Shown here piece by piece: positions 1 to 12,422 of a stretch of DNA of 64,000 bases. The DNA is from Paraspadella gotoi. Its lineage: Eukaryota; Chaetognatha. The notes under the pieces are model-generated. The model did no database searches. It saw only the letters and a program-made list of their open reading frames with translations, and was not told the DNA's origin. A program made the position numbers and the translations under genes. How positions within the stretch are numbered: the first letter of the stretch is position 1; each line of letters begins with the position of its first letter. The DNA is taken from positions 7,147,431-7,211,430 of the forward strand of contig CM119266.1 in assembly GCA_051294375.1 (NCBI GenBank), given 5' to 3'.

Positions 1-270
1 AAACTGGAAATCAAGTTTCGATAGAATCGTTTGAGTGGAAATGAGTTTAAATGGAAAAAACAAAGAACCTGTTTCACTAATTGATTATGCTTCTTTTTAT
101 TTTTATTTTAAATGTAAATGCAAGATGTATTAATTAATCAAATAATTATTCAGTTAACTAATCAAAACAAACATTTCGGATTTAATTAATAAGCCTAATT
201 AATTAAATAATTAATTAATTACCGATAATGATCGTGGGCAGATCCGACAGTGTTTGCTCAAACTTGTTTA
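1..270. repeat. Dispersed repeat, copy 1
   Basis: The AT-rich start of the window recurs elsewhere. Its first 170 bases closely match about 51630-51830 (shared words such as atcaagtttcgat and ttgattatgcttcttttt). Its last part (cagatccgacagtgtttgctcaaacttg) recurs at about 53877-53910. It is therefore a member of a dispersed family and not unique 5' sequence of the adjacent gene. No coding potential is seen. Confidence 0.75.
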
Positions 271-391
271 TCTCAATTTAAGCCGAAATTATTATTGACT
301 CGAAACCGATGCGTCTCGTCCTAGTTTTTTTTTTACTTTGGACGAACATAATTCCCAAATTCCTTCCCATCCCTTTTCTCTTCCCACCCAG

Positions 392-3300
392 ATCCGCCCC
401 CGTCCCCAACGGCGGCGGGAAATCCGTGGGCGGGTTCAGCTCCGATCCTGACGAAGACTACGACGTCGTCAAACCCGGCGCCAAATCCCGCCTCAATAAC
501 AACAACAACAACCGGCGCCAAAGCTCTCGCTTCGACTCGACGCCGACGAAAAAAACGAACGACGGCGCCGAGACGTCGAAATCCTCCAACGCCGGCGTCG
601 TACCCGGCGCCGCCAACATCAAGGGGCGCTACTCTCTCTCCGGCGCCGCGAGCAAAGCCGCCGACGTCCGGAAACTGAGCGAATTCGTTCGGCGCCGAGA
701 GGAAGGAGAGATTTCGGACTCTGAGTCTGAAACGGAAGCGAAGAAGGTCGACGACCGTAAGACGACGACGACGACGACGACGATTAAGACGACGACGACC
801 AAAGATCGAAAATGGGAGAAAAATGGAGAAGGAGATCGAAGGAGGGACGGAGGAGTAACGAAAGCCGAGCCGACGATGTGAGTCTGTGGGAAACGATGTG
901 AAGATATACGGCTATTAAAACTAATACCGCAGAATTTATACATATAACATTATATAATAATAAACGTATAGATTAAAAGTGTCTTTTCTTCCAACCCCCG
1001 TAGCTCCCACTATACTCGCCCCTTCGACGCCCCCTTCTCCTCCAATGTCTCCTCCACAATTTCGTCTGCTTCATCAACATCATCATCATCATCGGCACTT
1101 CCGAAACTCTCGTCTCTCATTTCCGGAAGACCCGGAATCTCTCGGTTGCCGCTGCAGCCGCAACAGACGACCGTCTCCCGCAACAATCCCGTCGCGCCAA
1201 CTTCCGCCTTGAACGCCGCCTCGCGCCTCGATCCGTCGCTCTCGTCGTCTTCGTCGCCCAAGTTGGTCTTCAATGACAGCGTCGTCTCTGATCCCCACAA
1301 CAGCCTTTCCTCGGAACTCAGGTCAGGACGAGTAGTTTTAGACGAATTATTTCGTTTATTAAATATATTTCATATTATATCATTAATGGTCTCTCCTCTC
1401 CCAGGCCACGTCTCCCGATGAGCAACATCGGCCCTCGATCTTCGACGCCTTACAGCGGCTACATCGAAGCGAAACTCGGTCCCACGAGTCGGCGATCCGC
1501 GGCCTCTGGGGAGAACGGAACCCTGGGCCCCGTTCCCGCGGCTCAACCATGGTCGACCGTCAGAGGCGCTGGGGCTCTTTCCAATTTCGAAGGCCCCGCT
1601 CTCTACCGTGCCGATGCTCAGGCGCCAACGACGGGGCCGATTTCAGGCACGCCGAGGAAATTCCAGACGACAGACGAGGAAATTTTATCCAAAGAGTTCA
1701 AGACGTAAGTCTTAAGTATTTATTATTGTTGACTATGACTTACGCTGACTTACGCTGACTTACGCTGACTTACACTGACTTACGCTAAAATTGACTTCAG
1801 GTCATCGGAGGGCTTCATGTCCACGTATTCCCACTACATATCTGTAGTGATTGTTGTTTTGGCCGGAGGCTTCTTCTTCGCTCTCACTCTCGCGTATCTC
1901 AACCTGTTTTCCTACGACCTGCCCAAGGAAAAGGTTAGATGTAGTAGTTGTAGTTGAGCGGCAACTCTTACTCAGATGAAGGTCAAAAAAGATAAGTTCA
2001 ATCTTTTTTGCAATCTTTTTTCCTAAAAATATTAAAGACTAAGTTTAAATCGGGATTAATAATTTAATGTATTAAATTGTATAAGTCATCGACGTCGTCT
2101 TTTTCCGCAGCTGAAAATCCCCGATGCGTCGGTTGAGACTCGGAGGCTCGTCACTTCCGCTTTGGAAGAGTTGCAGCGCATCGTCGTCCAGTATAACTGC
2201 GGGGAAAGGGAAACGCCCACTCTGTCGGCGGCGCGCCTCAAGGCGGCGATCAAAACGTGAGAGAGGGGGAGAGAGATTGAGGGAGAAAGAGAGAGACAGG
2301 CGGTGAAATAAAGATACCTGATAAGAGTAATAATTTTACAAAAAACTTTTGTTTTCAGCGACGACGCATCCATGATTGATGTTTTTTCGCGTCTTCGCTC
2401 CTGGAACGACGACGACCACGACGACGATGGCGTTCGTATATCCATCGATTTTCTGGACGTCCGTGGGCATATCACGGACGGATCCGTCCACGCCGTCAAA
2501 CTCCACTCGGATTTCGTCCCGTTCAAAGTCCGTCGTTAAGCTTACTTTTCTGGATCATGAGTTGAGATTACTCCCTTCGTATTTATGTTTAATTTTTCAG
2601 TGTCGCGTGGTTCTCTTTTGTCAAAAATTTGCGGCTGCGGCGACGACGGCGGCCGTCTCATTCGTTACCTTCTGGTTAATTTACAGGTGACTATGGAAAA
2701 CCAAATTAGAAAAAAAAGTATTATATAACCAAACATGAGTCATTTTGATTCACGTCATAAAAATTCGATTGCAGATTTTGGAAAAACCGGAAGTTGAACC
2801 GAGAGATGAAACGGAAGAAACTTTTCGCGATGGTGGACAGCATTTTAGAGTTTTTGGGAAACCAGAGTCAAGCGATATTCGCCGAGGTGAGTCGTTGTTG
2901 CGGCGCCATTTAAGGGGTTCCCCTTTCTAGTTTCGGTTCGTGATGTTTATACGTTCCTTCATCCCTCCCCTTCCATCCCAAGTCTGGCGACCGTTCGCCC
3001 ATCTTCGCAGTGATGCACGTCCGAGACGCCCTCATCGCGCCCGCCGACCGCGTTGGCCTCATGCCGACTTGGGAAGCGGCCTGCGCCTTCATCGCTAAGA
3101 ACGAATCTAGGATAAGAGAAGAGAGGCAGGCGATCAAGGGAGAGGACTTCATCGTCTGGCGGTAAGGATAAATGGGAGAGAGCGTCGGGGTTTTTTTTTT
3201 CAAGTGCAAAATTTGAAGATGGAACCTCTCTTCAGATGGATCGCGGATCCTCGTGTCCCGCAGGTGACGAAACTCAAGGAACCCGTCGTTGCCGCCGCCA

Positions 3301-4088
3301 CGACCACGAACGCCGCCGCCAGCGCCACCACCGCCGCTGCCTCCGCCTCCATCGCGGCGTCTCTTGTGTCGCAAGCGACGCCGGACGGCGAAGACGATGA
3401 CGCGACAAACGCGGCGGTGAGCGAAGCGCCAGTCGCGGCGGCGCCGTCAGCGGTGGCGGCGTCGGTAGCGTCACCAGCATCGGGCAACCAGTGGCAGGGT
3501 CAAGCCTTTCAGAATATCCGTCTCAACGCGCCGCCTTATTCACTAACGCAGTGTCTCAAGATCAGGTTGCCAATTACTTCTGCATATTTGGCATTATTTT
3601 TAAAAAATTTATTTATATATTTTAATTACTGATAATCGTCCTTCGGCCAGAAATATGTTCGACCCGGACGCGGAGAACGGCCCCGCCCTTCACGTTCGCC
3701 TCCAGGACGCCATCTTGGAAAAATGCGGCCCGGCGGCGCACGTTCAGCACGTGGCCGTTAACGTTGACAAAGTCAGCCGGTAAGTCAGTCTGTCGGTCAA
3801 GTCAGTCAGTCTTCGTCTTCCAATCATATCTCTTTAATATCCTCCTCTCGCTCCTTTCCTCATCTCCCCCGCAGGGAGGGATGCGTCTACGTCAAGTGTC
3901 GCGACGCCGAGTCCGCGGGCGTGGCCTACCGCAACCTTCACGGTTGGTGGTTCGACGGAAATCTCGTCTCGGTCAAGTATCTCCCGCTCAAGCGCTATCA
4001 CGAGCGCTTCCCCGAGACCGCCTACGCCTCCACGCTGCTTCAGCCCTCTTCCTTCAAGCTCGTCTCCGCGGGGTCGTCCAAGCGCTGA
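392..4088 (+). CDS. LEMD3: MAN1-like inner nuclear membrane protein (3' part, 12 exons)
   Basis: Exons in one continuous frame: 392-877, 1004-1321, 1405-1704, 1801-1933, 2111-2256, 2359-2527, 2601-2686, 2775-2886, 2983-3161, 3236-3565, 3651-3779, 3875-4088 (TGA). They give about 866 residues. The first three exons are Ser/Arg-rich nucleoplasmic sequence. Exon 4 carries transmembrane helix 1 ([19 protein letters not shown]), exons 5-6 a lumenal segment, and exon 7 helix 2 running into a basic [15 protein letters not shown] stretch. Exons 8-9 hold the MAN1/Src1 C-terminal winged-helix region with the family signature HVRDALIAP. Exons 10-12 hold the UHM/RRM-like domain ([46 protein letters not shown]). 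In MAN1 this domain binds receptor SMADs and dampens TGF-beta/BMP signalling at the nuclear envelope. The LEM domain must lie upstream of the window. Exon 10 has an Ala-rich insertion. The exon 6 donor (gtccgt) is weak. Identity is firm; membership in LEMD3 as opposed to LEMD2 rests on the UHM domain. Confidence 0.93.
1731..1790. repeat. 10-bp tandem repeat in an intron
   Basis: The unit gacttacgct is repeated about five times with one substituted copy. It fills most of the short intron between exons 3 and 4 of the MAN1-like gene and stops 10 bases before the acceptor. Confidence 0.9.
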
Positions 4089-4101
4089 GGAAGGGAAAAA
4101 C

Positions 4102-4158
<57 letters not shown>

Positions 4159-4697
4159 AATGCGTCTTTCGTGATGAAAATACAATCGTGATTTTTGTTG
4201 CAGACGCTTTTTTTCACGATTTGTTGATTGATCGATTTTAAAATAGAAATAATGACAAGCAATATTTTTCGATCAGTTTATCAAAAAAAAAAAAATAAAA
4301 AATCTGTGTGTATCTATTTTATCGCCGAAATTGTACATTTTTTGAATGTCCTCAATTTGCTGAATGAATCCCGTGTCATTATTTCTAAGTACTTTCTCAT
4401 TCTCTCTCTCTCTCTCTCTCTCATTCATTCTTTCTCTCTCTTTCATTCTCTCTCTCTCTCCCATTCTTTCTCTCTCTCCCATTCTTTCTCTCTCTCCATT
4501 CTTTCTTCTCTCTCCCATTCTTTCTTTCTCTCTCTCCCATTCTTTCTTTCTCTCTCTCCCATTCTTTCTTTCTCTCTCTCCCATTCTTTCTTTCTCTCTC
4601 TCTCATTCTTTCTCTCTCTCTCATTCTTTCTCTCTCTCTCATTCTTTCTCTCTCTCTCTCTCTCTCATTCTCTCTCTCTCTCTCTCTCTCATTCTCA
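4102..4697. repeat. (CT)n tracts and cattcttt-interrupted CT array
   Basis: A pure (CT)n run starts 14 bases after the MAN1-like stop codon. A longer array at 4398-4697 alternates CT dinucleotides with cattcttt. This is low-complexity sequence in the probable 3' UTR or intergenic space. Long open frames here are a consequence of the repeat. Confidence 0.9.
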
Positions 4698-5151
4698 TTC
4701 TTTTTTGGCCATTGTCGATTGTAGATGTCGCGCATTGTCTTCGACGCCTCACGAAAAAAATCTCTTCGTCGTCGTCATCGTCGTTTTAGATTTTAAGTCG
4801 TTACTGTAATACTTTTTTTTCTCTCTCTCTTGAAATTACGCCGCCATAAATAAAAAATTATTTACCTTTATATAAAGTGATTAATTTTTTTGTTTTACCA
4901 TATTTTTAGACGATTATTTTTTTTTTGTTATTGACGACTGACGTCTCATTGGACTCTTGACTGGCAGCACCGTTCCCCCCCCCTTCCGATCCCCTTCGAT
5001 TCTGGCCCCGCGGTCGTCGTGACGCTTGGCCGTGACCCATCGCCGATTCCTTTGCCTTTCCCACCCGTGATGCAAATGAAGTCAGGATGATAAACTCGAG
5101 TCTGGCTTGGACGACGACGACGATCTTCGGCTTCGTTGACGACGACGAATC

Positions 5152-8100
5152 ATGGCGGAATCCCCGACCGAATTCGGTCTGACGCTACCGGAGAGGCAGG
5201 TGAGGTTTGCGCGGGTGAGGCATTTGCTGCGGCGTTAGCTCCCCGCTACTAATATCATTGTACGTAGTTGCGAAACTTTTGTGGATCTATGTATTAAAGA
5301 CTTAAATTGGTTATGCATTCAATCTTAACTGATATACCCAGTAATTAAGCTTGTGTAAGAATGTGTTGATCAATTGACCTACTCCGACGTTGCCACTCTA
5401 TCATTTAGATTCATATACAATTACAAAATTAAAATTATACATTATGGCTATGGTAACAATTCTTTTATTTATCACTTTATATAAATTCATCTCAGGCGGC
5501 GAGTAAGTTTCTCGAGCGGGTGAACCGCCTCCGGTACAACGAGAACAAATCGCCGCTCACCGCCGCCGACGCCATCAAATTCCTCACCGCCCGAAAGTTC
5601 GACATTGAGAAGTCGTTGGAGCTTTTTGAAAACTACTGCAAGACGAGGTGATAATTTGGATTGAGTTTTGAAGCCAATAAAGGAATTTAGAGTTCAGTTT
5701 AAATGAAACATGCTTTTCATAGAAACCTTTCTCACCCTGTTAGCGGTTCTCAAGTTGAGCAGAGATATTTAATATCTAATCTAATTTATTTAAAATTAAA
5801 TTAACATTAATTTCATCTCCCATCCAGGATTCAAGAGGATCTCCTCTACGTCGATCCCTACGACCCCGTCGTTCAAAACGAGTTGAACTCTGGCAAGTTT
5901 TCCATCCTCGCTCGACGCGACGCTTGGACCGGCGCCTCCATCGCCCTTTTCTCCGCCAGCCTCCATTGCCCCCTCACCGCCTCCCACCAGAGCGTGCTCA
6001 AGGTTTGTCCAATCACAGTCGTCAGGATGCGCCACGCCCCCTTTAATCAATCTTCCGTCTCTCAACGCCCTCCCCTCTTTGCTCTTTCCTCAGGGCCTCG
6101 TCTTCCAACTGGACATCGCCCTTGAGAGCGCCGCCACTCAGCGCAATGGCATCATCTTCATCTATGACATGACAGATTCCAAATATTCCAACTTCGATTA
6201 CGACCTCTCAGTCAAAATACTTCACCTTCTCAAAGTAAAGACTTATTTTTATTAGCCTGGCTACTGGATAGGTCCTTTTTCTCATTTTACATTTCCCTTG
6301 TCCCTTTCCCCTTTTCTTAGGGCTGCTATCCTGCGAAACTGAAGAAGGTTTTGATTGTGGCCGCGCCCATCTGGTTCAAGGCCCCTTTCAAAGTCCTCCA
6401 ACTCTTCGTGAGGGAGAAGCTACGAGACCGCATTTACACAGGTTCGATTGCCAGTGGCTAATGTCATTGAAGGGTTCAGTTAAAAGTCTGGAGATTTGGG
6501 GCTTTTGGAGTTCATTCAGATGGTGAAGTGACCGAGAGAAGAGGTGGTCGCAATGCCCCTCTGACGGTTTGTATAGACCCCACACTTTCTTTGCTCCGTC
6601 CGGGATATTTTTCTCTCGGTTGCCTTGATTTTCGGATCCGGCGGTAGTCTTGCTACCGGTATTTAACCGGCTTATTGCAACCACCGTACCGACCACTGCA
6701 ATAGACTATTTCACATACATTTTGTAACGTGCGAATATGAACACCAAAATAATTTACCCTTTCATTTTTCTCCCTCTCCTTTTCGTCGACGAACACAAGT
6801 GAGCATTCCGGAAATTTCATATCACGTGGCGCCAGAGTCGCTGCCTTCTCGGTTCGGGGGAGATTTGGAAGGTAAGGATACGAATTTCGATGATAAAAAA
6901 CAGAAGGGGCGGGGTAGTTAGTAAATTATTTGACATTTAATCCCCACTTTACCGACATTTCGCTCGCGATAAATCGTAAAAAAAATCGCGGGAAATTGCG
7001 AAAGTCATTTTCCTGGGTTTGTAGTTTACTTCGCCATAACCTTTCCCGCTCGCAAGGTTGTTTAACTCTTTAAGTATGTCAATCGGCGTCTGCCAAACTG
7101 TATTCATCTCCGCAGATAACAGCGTTCGATTTATCTCCAATGATTTACGAGCGAAAATCCCGGATTTCGATCCTTTTCGACATTAAATCGCTTCTCCGTT
7201 CCGCCGTCCGCTCCTTAGTTATTTTCTTCCCCCCTCCACACCCCCTAGCCTACTCCACACACCCCCCAACCCCCCTCCACACCCCTTAGCCCTTCTTTCC
7301 CGCAACCGGATTTCGAGGCTACATTTTAAAATTACGAAAAAGAAGGAAAAAAATTTAATCGCTCGTGGTGGTCTGGAGAAAACTTATATTATTTTGGTTT
7401 CTATCTCTAACGTAATCGGTAATGATATTCGTTCGTGACGCGATCCGACGATGATGTTCAGGAGTCGTTCATTCACTCCACTCCCCTCCCCCTTATTTTT
7501 TTTAACTGGGGGGGTGAAGGAGGAACCATTTTTCTCTTTCAAAAATACTTTCTCCAAATGTTTTGCTTCGAGTTCGTTTCTTTGTTTCAAAGCGAAAAGA
7601 AAGTTTTTGTTTTGGATTCTGGTATAAAGTTTAAAACGCGAACGCGCGATCACGAAAATCGATCCCACGCCGTTCGGGTTTTAAAGCGAACATCTTGAAA
7701 AAGAAAACTACCAAGCGTGTCCCGAAATAATTTGAAAAAAAAAATTACTTTTTGTGAATTTTAATTGTGACGAAACGGGAAACAGTCGGCCTTTAATTAG
7801 TAAATATCGTTCCATCGATCTCTCTATTTTCTTTGTTTTTACTGAAAGGTTGGAATAAGTAAGTCTATAAGAGAGTATATAATAATATATAATATATATA
7901 TAATAATAGATAAATTCCGAAATTAAAATGGACACATTTATATTTAATACTGCAATATGTAAATGAGATTGAGAAATTCAATCTCATTTAAGATCATATT
8001 AAATAATCATCTCTTACAAATCTCTCATTATAAGACCGATCTTTCTCTACTCCCCCCCCCCTAGTGAATCACGAGCTGTGGATTCAACACTGTCTCCAAC

Positions 8101-9415
8101 GCGCCAAATCTTTCCGCATTCCGTCGGCCGCCTCCGCCTCTCACCTCTCTTCGCCCCTTCGCCGCATCGGCAACGGTCTCCCCGGCGCCGACGACGTCGA
8201 GCCCGCCGTCGACGCCGCCGCCAACCTCGCCCCTTATTTCGGCGCCGCCTGCCGGGTCGGCGGCGACGACAACCGATTTTGCGACGCCAACAATCATTCC
8301 ATCGACAATCGATCCTCGGGTCAGAATTGGCAGAGAGAGAGGGGGAAAGGCAGAGGGTGAGAGTTGGCTTCTTTATTTCTTGGCTTTTAGGTCGTTTCGA
8401 TTTTAACGATAATAGGGGTAAGTCGGATAATCGCGCTTTAGAAAAATCTCTAAGTTGGTCGACTTCTACAAAAATTAACAATACTCATTTGTCCACGGAT
8501 ATCAAGAACAATTTTTATTTGCAAATTTTTTTAACTCTCTAACAAGTATATACTGTATAGTATACATGCGAAATATTTTGAATTTTTTGTTTTCCTTAGC
8601 TATCATAGCAAATGTCAAACGTCAGCTCTGCCATGGTACTGCCCTTTCTTGGATTGATTTTAAACTTTTTATCGTAGATAGTATTTTTAGCTGTATTACA
8701 AATTTACAGTATTAGCTGTAATAGAACAATTTTACTTATTTAAAAAACGATTACCCATCGATTTTCAATAAAACCAATACGTTTTAAATTTAATGAAACG
8801 GTAACCTTTTTACCTTCGTGTAATTTATATTTATTTCTAGAGTAATTAATATTTTATAAATTTATGAACATTTTTCCTGACATTTTTGAGGAATCATTAA
8901 TTGTAGTCCTACATATTTTTTCGTGATTATTTTTTTAGTGATCAGACTACTTTTGTTTTTGAAATCTAATTTTATTTCTTTTCATTATTGACAAGTCTAG
9001 CAAAAAATATGTTTTTGTATTAAAAATGTTGATTATATTCACAAAACAACTTAGGATTCATTATTGTTCAAAATACATTTTTGGGTCATTCTCATCTCGT
9101 CCCTTTCACACCCCGTCGATTCTCCCTTCAGGAGTAAACGGGATTTACCCTTTAGACAATAAATCTTCCAACGGCAACGATTCCTTTTTCTCTCACGGCA
9201 ACCCGCCTGGTCAGTAGTCCACGCTACTTTACTCATTTAACTTATTTATTTATTTATTTATTTATTATGTATTAATATTTTTTTAGGCTATCTGAGTGGA
9301 CGAGTCGTCGGGAGCGATATCGAAAAGTTCGTCATGGAAGAACAGGAGAAGGAAAATGGGATCTTGAACGGAAGCAGTACGAGTGAGTCTCTCTCTCTCT
9401 CGTCATTCTCTCTCT

Positions 9416-9451
<36 letters not shown>

Positions 9452-11848
9452 CTCTCAAAACACCATTCCCTTTGATCCTTTCAAGTGTCTCGCAAACGGT
9501 CAATGTCTTCGTCGCCTCCCTCGGCCACACCGGACGACGTCGAGCGGACTCTAGCGGTCGACGGATCTCAAGATGTCGCCCCTCGTTTGCCGGACAAGAA
9601 GCTCAAGTCTGCAATGGTGTGTTTTCGTGGTCGATCGATCTTTCGGTTTTGTTTGTATATATATTATATATATTTATATGAATAAAGCTCTCCATTTTCA
9701 TCGGTCTTTAGGGCAGCAACTTGGACTCGGGTTTGACGGGTGTCGCCTCCAAGCGGATCGTCAACGGAGACACCGCCTCGAAGGTCTTGCAAATTATTAT
9801 AGTTTTATAATTAATACGGCAATTTATATCATCTAATTTTTAAACACTAATTCCAATTAAAAAACCCAAACAGCCCGCTCTTCATCCCGCGCTCCACCGT
9901 GGTGTCGGCACCTGCTCTCTACTGGAGTCGTCTTCGCTTGAGCCGTCGATCCATGACGTGGAGACCGAGGGCATGAGCCTGGAGGAGCTCGTCAACCATG
10001 TCCGCTTGAAGGGGAAGCGAGGCCTCATGCGCCTCTACGGGATTCTTAGGAGCGAGGATAAAGAAGGCAGCTTCGTCGCCTCGAGATACAAGCAGAACAT
10101 GCATAAAAATAGGTGAGGCAGTTTGAAGGGCCCGGTAAAGTTATTAACATGCGGGGAGAAGGTTAGTTTGGAGGGGCATCATTTAAAAGACCATTGTACG
10201 TATGCCAATTGTCTGATTAATCTTCATTTAATTTCTTTATTCCCCAAATCTTCCCCCCCTCCTAAATTTGCCCCAGATACATGGACGTGCTGGCGCTGGA
10301 CCACACCCGCGTGCATCTCGCGGTGCAGAACGGAGACCCTTACTCGGAATACATCAACGCCAACTTCGTCGACGGGTATCGCCACAAAAAGGCCTTCATC
10401 AGCACTCAAGGTCTGGAGTAGATTACGAAAAATATTCCTTTGCTTTTAATCTTCTTTTGATAATTCATTAATTTAATAACCTCCATCTCCACCCCTCCGC
10501 CACACAGGCCCGCTGCAAAAGACCTTCGGCGATTTCTGGCGAATGGTTTGGGAGAATCGGACGGTGGTGGTCGTCATGACGACGAGATGCGTGGAGAGAA
10601 GCCGCATCAAGTGTGGTCGCTACTGGCCGGATCAGGGCAAGACTGCCGAGACCTACGACAACATCACCGTCGCTGTCAAGGTGAATAGAACAGTAGAAAC
10701 TTTCAATTTCCTCAGTATAAAGTGGATACTTATTATGTAGTCTGTTGGAAAAGGGCCGAGGAGAGACGTTGGGTAGACTTTAAAGAATGAGAATAATGAA
10801 TGATAAATCTACTAGTTTCGATCCTTCAAATAAGGCAATAAGTGCAATTATAGGAGGGCAATTTTGAAATCCAAAATAAAAATGAACCAACAACACTACA
10901 CAAAAAGCTAATGTATAAGAGTAGTAGAAAGAAATGAGAACGATGGTTAGGACCAAACAGGAACAGAAAACAAATAGTGTGATAGTAGAAAGATTAAAAA
11001 TATCTTTCCCCCCTTTTCTATCCCCCGCCTTTCCCCGTCAAAGGACGTGAAAACCTTCAACGACTTCGTGGTGACCGAGTTGCTCCTGACCAACTCTTGC
11101 CCCGACGGACGCGACCCATCCTCCTCCTCTTCTTCCTGCTCCTCCTCTTCCTCCTCCCGCCGCGTGTTCCATCTCCAATTCCTCTCTTGGCCCGACTACG
11201 GCGTTCCCCTCTCCGCCGGCGCCATGCTCGACTTCGCCGAGGCCGTCCGGCGTCATCAGACCCGCGGCCACGAGGCCCTGGAGGCCGATTCGTCCGCGGC
11301 CGGAGACGGCCCCGCCTGGCGCGGACACCCCGACGGCCCGCCCATCGTGATCCACTGTTCGGCGGGCATCGGCCGGACGGGCACCTTCATCGCCACGGAC
11401 ATCGCGACGAGGCGTTTGAGCGACGTCGGCAACGTCGACGTCGATAGGATCGTCAGGAAGATTCGAACGCAGAGGGCCTTTTCGATACAGGTTTTTTGTG
11501 CGGGGCAGGAATGACATATGTGACAAGTCAACGTCATGCTTTTTCCATTCAACTCAACCACAGTTTTCTACCATTGACTTTCCTGTTAACTTAACTTAAC
11601 TTAATCAATATTTACCCTTTAAGACAATAGAATATTATCTTACAATACCTAATCAAAATAGGATCATTTGCAAAAAGTAATTGATCCACCTGCCCCCAAC
11701 GTTTCCTCAGATGCCCGACCAGTACGTCTTCATCCACCAGGCGGTGCTGGAGTTCGCCCAGAGAGAAGGCCTCCTCTCCCCCGAAGCCATTCGTCTCGAC
11801 GGTTTCGAGGACGACGACAGCGACGACAGTCAGGACGACAGCGCCTGA
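5152..11848 (+). CDS. PTPN9: PTPN9/MEG2-like CRAL-TRIO tyrosine phosphatase (complete, 16 exons)
   Basis: Exons: 5152-5199, 5496-5647, 5828-6002, 6094-6234, 6321-6441, 6800-6871, 8065-8319, 9132-9209, 9287-9382, 9486-9616, 9712-9783, 9874-10112, 10277-10410, 10508-10680, 11044-11490, 11711-11848. All phases agree and give 823 residues. Residues 1 to about 236 form a Sec14/CRAL-TRIO domain (FLTARKFDIEKSLELF, GIIFIYDM, KKVLIVAAPIWFKAPFK, LPSRFGGDLE), which in MEG2 binds phosphoinositides and targets secretory vesicles. A disordered linker of about 210 residues follows. The phosphatase domain runs from about residue 455 to the end. It has YINANFVDGY, the mobile loop WPDYG (general acid Asp680) and the P-loop HCSAGIGRTG with catalytic Cys734 (codon 11356-11358), so it should be active. 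The human protein is 593 residues; the excess lies mainly in the linker plus a poly-Ser insertion just before the WPD strand. The product should be cytosolic and vesicle-associated. Confidence 0.95.
6872..8064. other. Large intron of the PTPN9-like gene
   Basis: This intron of 1.19 kb contains C-rich and A/T-rich low-complexity stretches and, near its 3' end, the TACTGCAATATG foldback listed separately. No exon fits the flanking phases. Confidence 0.6.
7948..7990. repeat. Short member of the TACTGCAATATG foldback family
   Basis: It begins tactgcaatatgtaaatgag and contains a perfect 12-bp inverted repeat (AAATGAGATTGA / TCAATCTCATTT) around a 5-base loop. The same start motif opens the longer foldback elements at 36297-36387 and 42324-42414, and a diverged one near 50925. 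Confidence 0.7.
9391..9460. repeat. (CT)n microsatellite in a PTPN9 intron
   Basis: A CT-dinucleotide run follows directly after the donor at 9383 and forms the body of this 103-base intron, including the polypyrimidine tract. Confidence 0.9.
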
Positions 11849-12388
11849 CCGAGTCCTCAACATTTGCCACGGCCAGACATGGTGACCTGGCATGGTGACC
11901 TGGCATTAACTCACGACCTAACTGATTCAAATCGAGCATGAAGACGACGACTTTCGACGACTATTTTGACGATGACAGCGACCACGGTGGATCCGCACGG
12001 CGTTTCGATCATCATTCCTTTTTTTCCGTTTTCCCCCCTTCTTTTCTCTATTCCCTACCCCCCCACTTCCCCTTTCTCTTCTGTCCTTTTTCTCCTTTTC
12101 TTCTTTCTTTTTTCTCTTCCTTTTTCTCTTCCTTTTTCTTCTCTGCCGTAAGACTTTTCCCCGTTTACGTCAGATAGATTTGACCTTGAGGTGATGAATA
12201 CGAAGAGAACATCGGATTTCGATTTTCCGTATTTTTTTTTTACTAAATGAAGCTAAAAGTAGTCAAAAGTAATGCCAATCTCTGTAAAAAAATACTTTAC
12301 AGAATTATTTCCGTATTTCTCTTCTTGGTTTTTGCCTCAGACTTTATGTTATGACATTCGAGAGGAGGTAAAAGACATGCGATGTGAC

Positions 12389-12422
<34 letters not shown>

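Noticed and set aside
6388-6696. 102-codon minus-strand frame in a PTPN9 intron
   Set aside because: It overlaps the sense-strand exon ending at 6441 and otherwise covers intron sequence; no homology or splice support.
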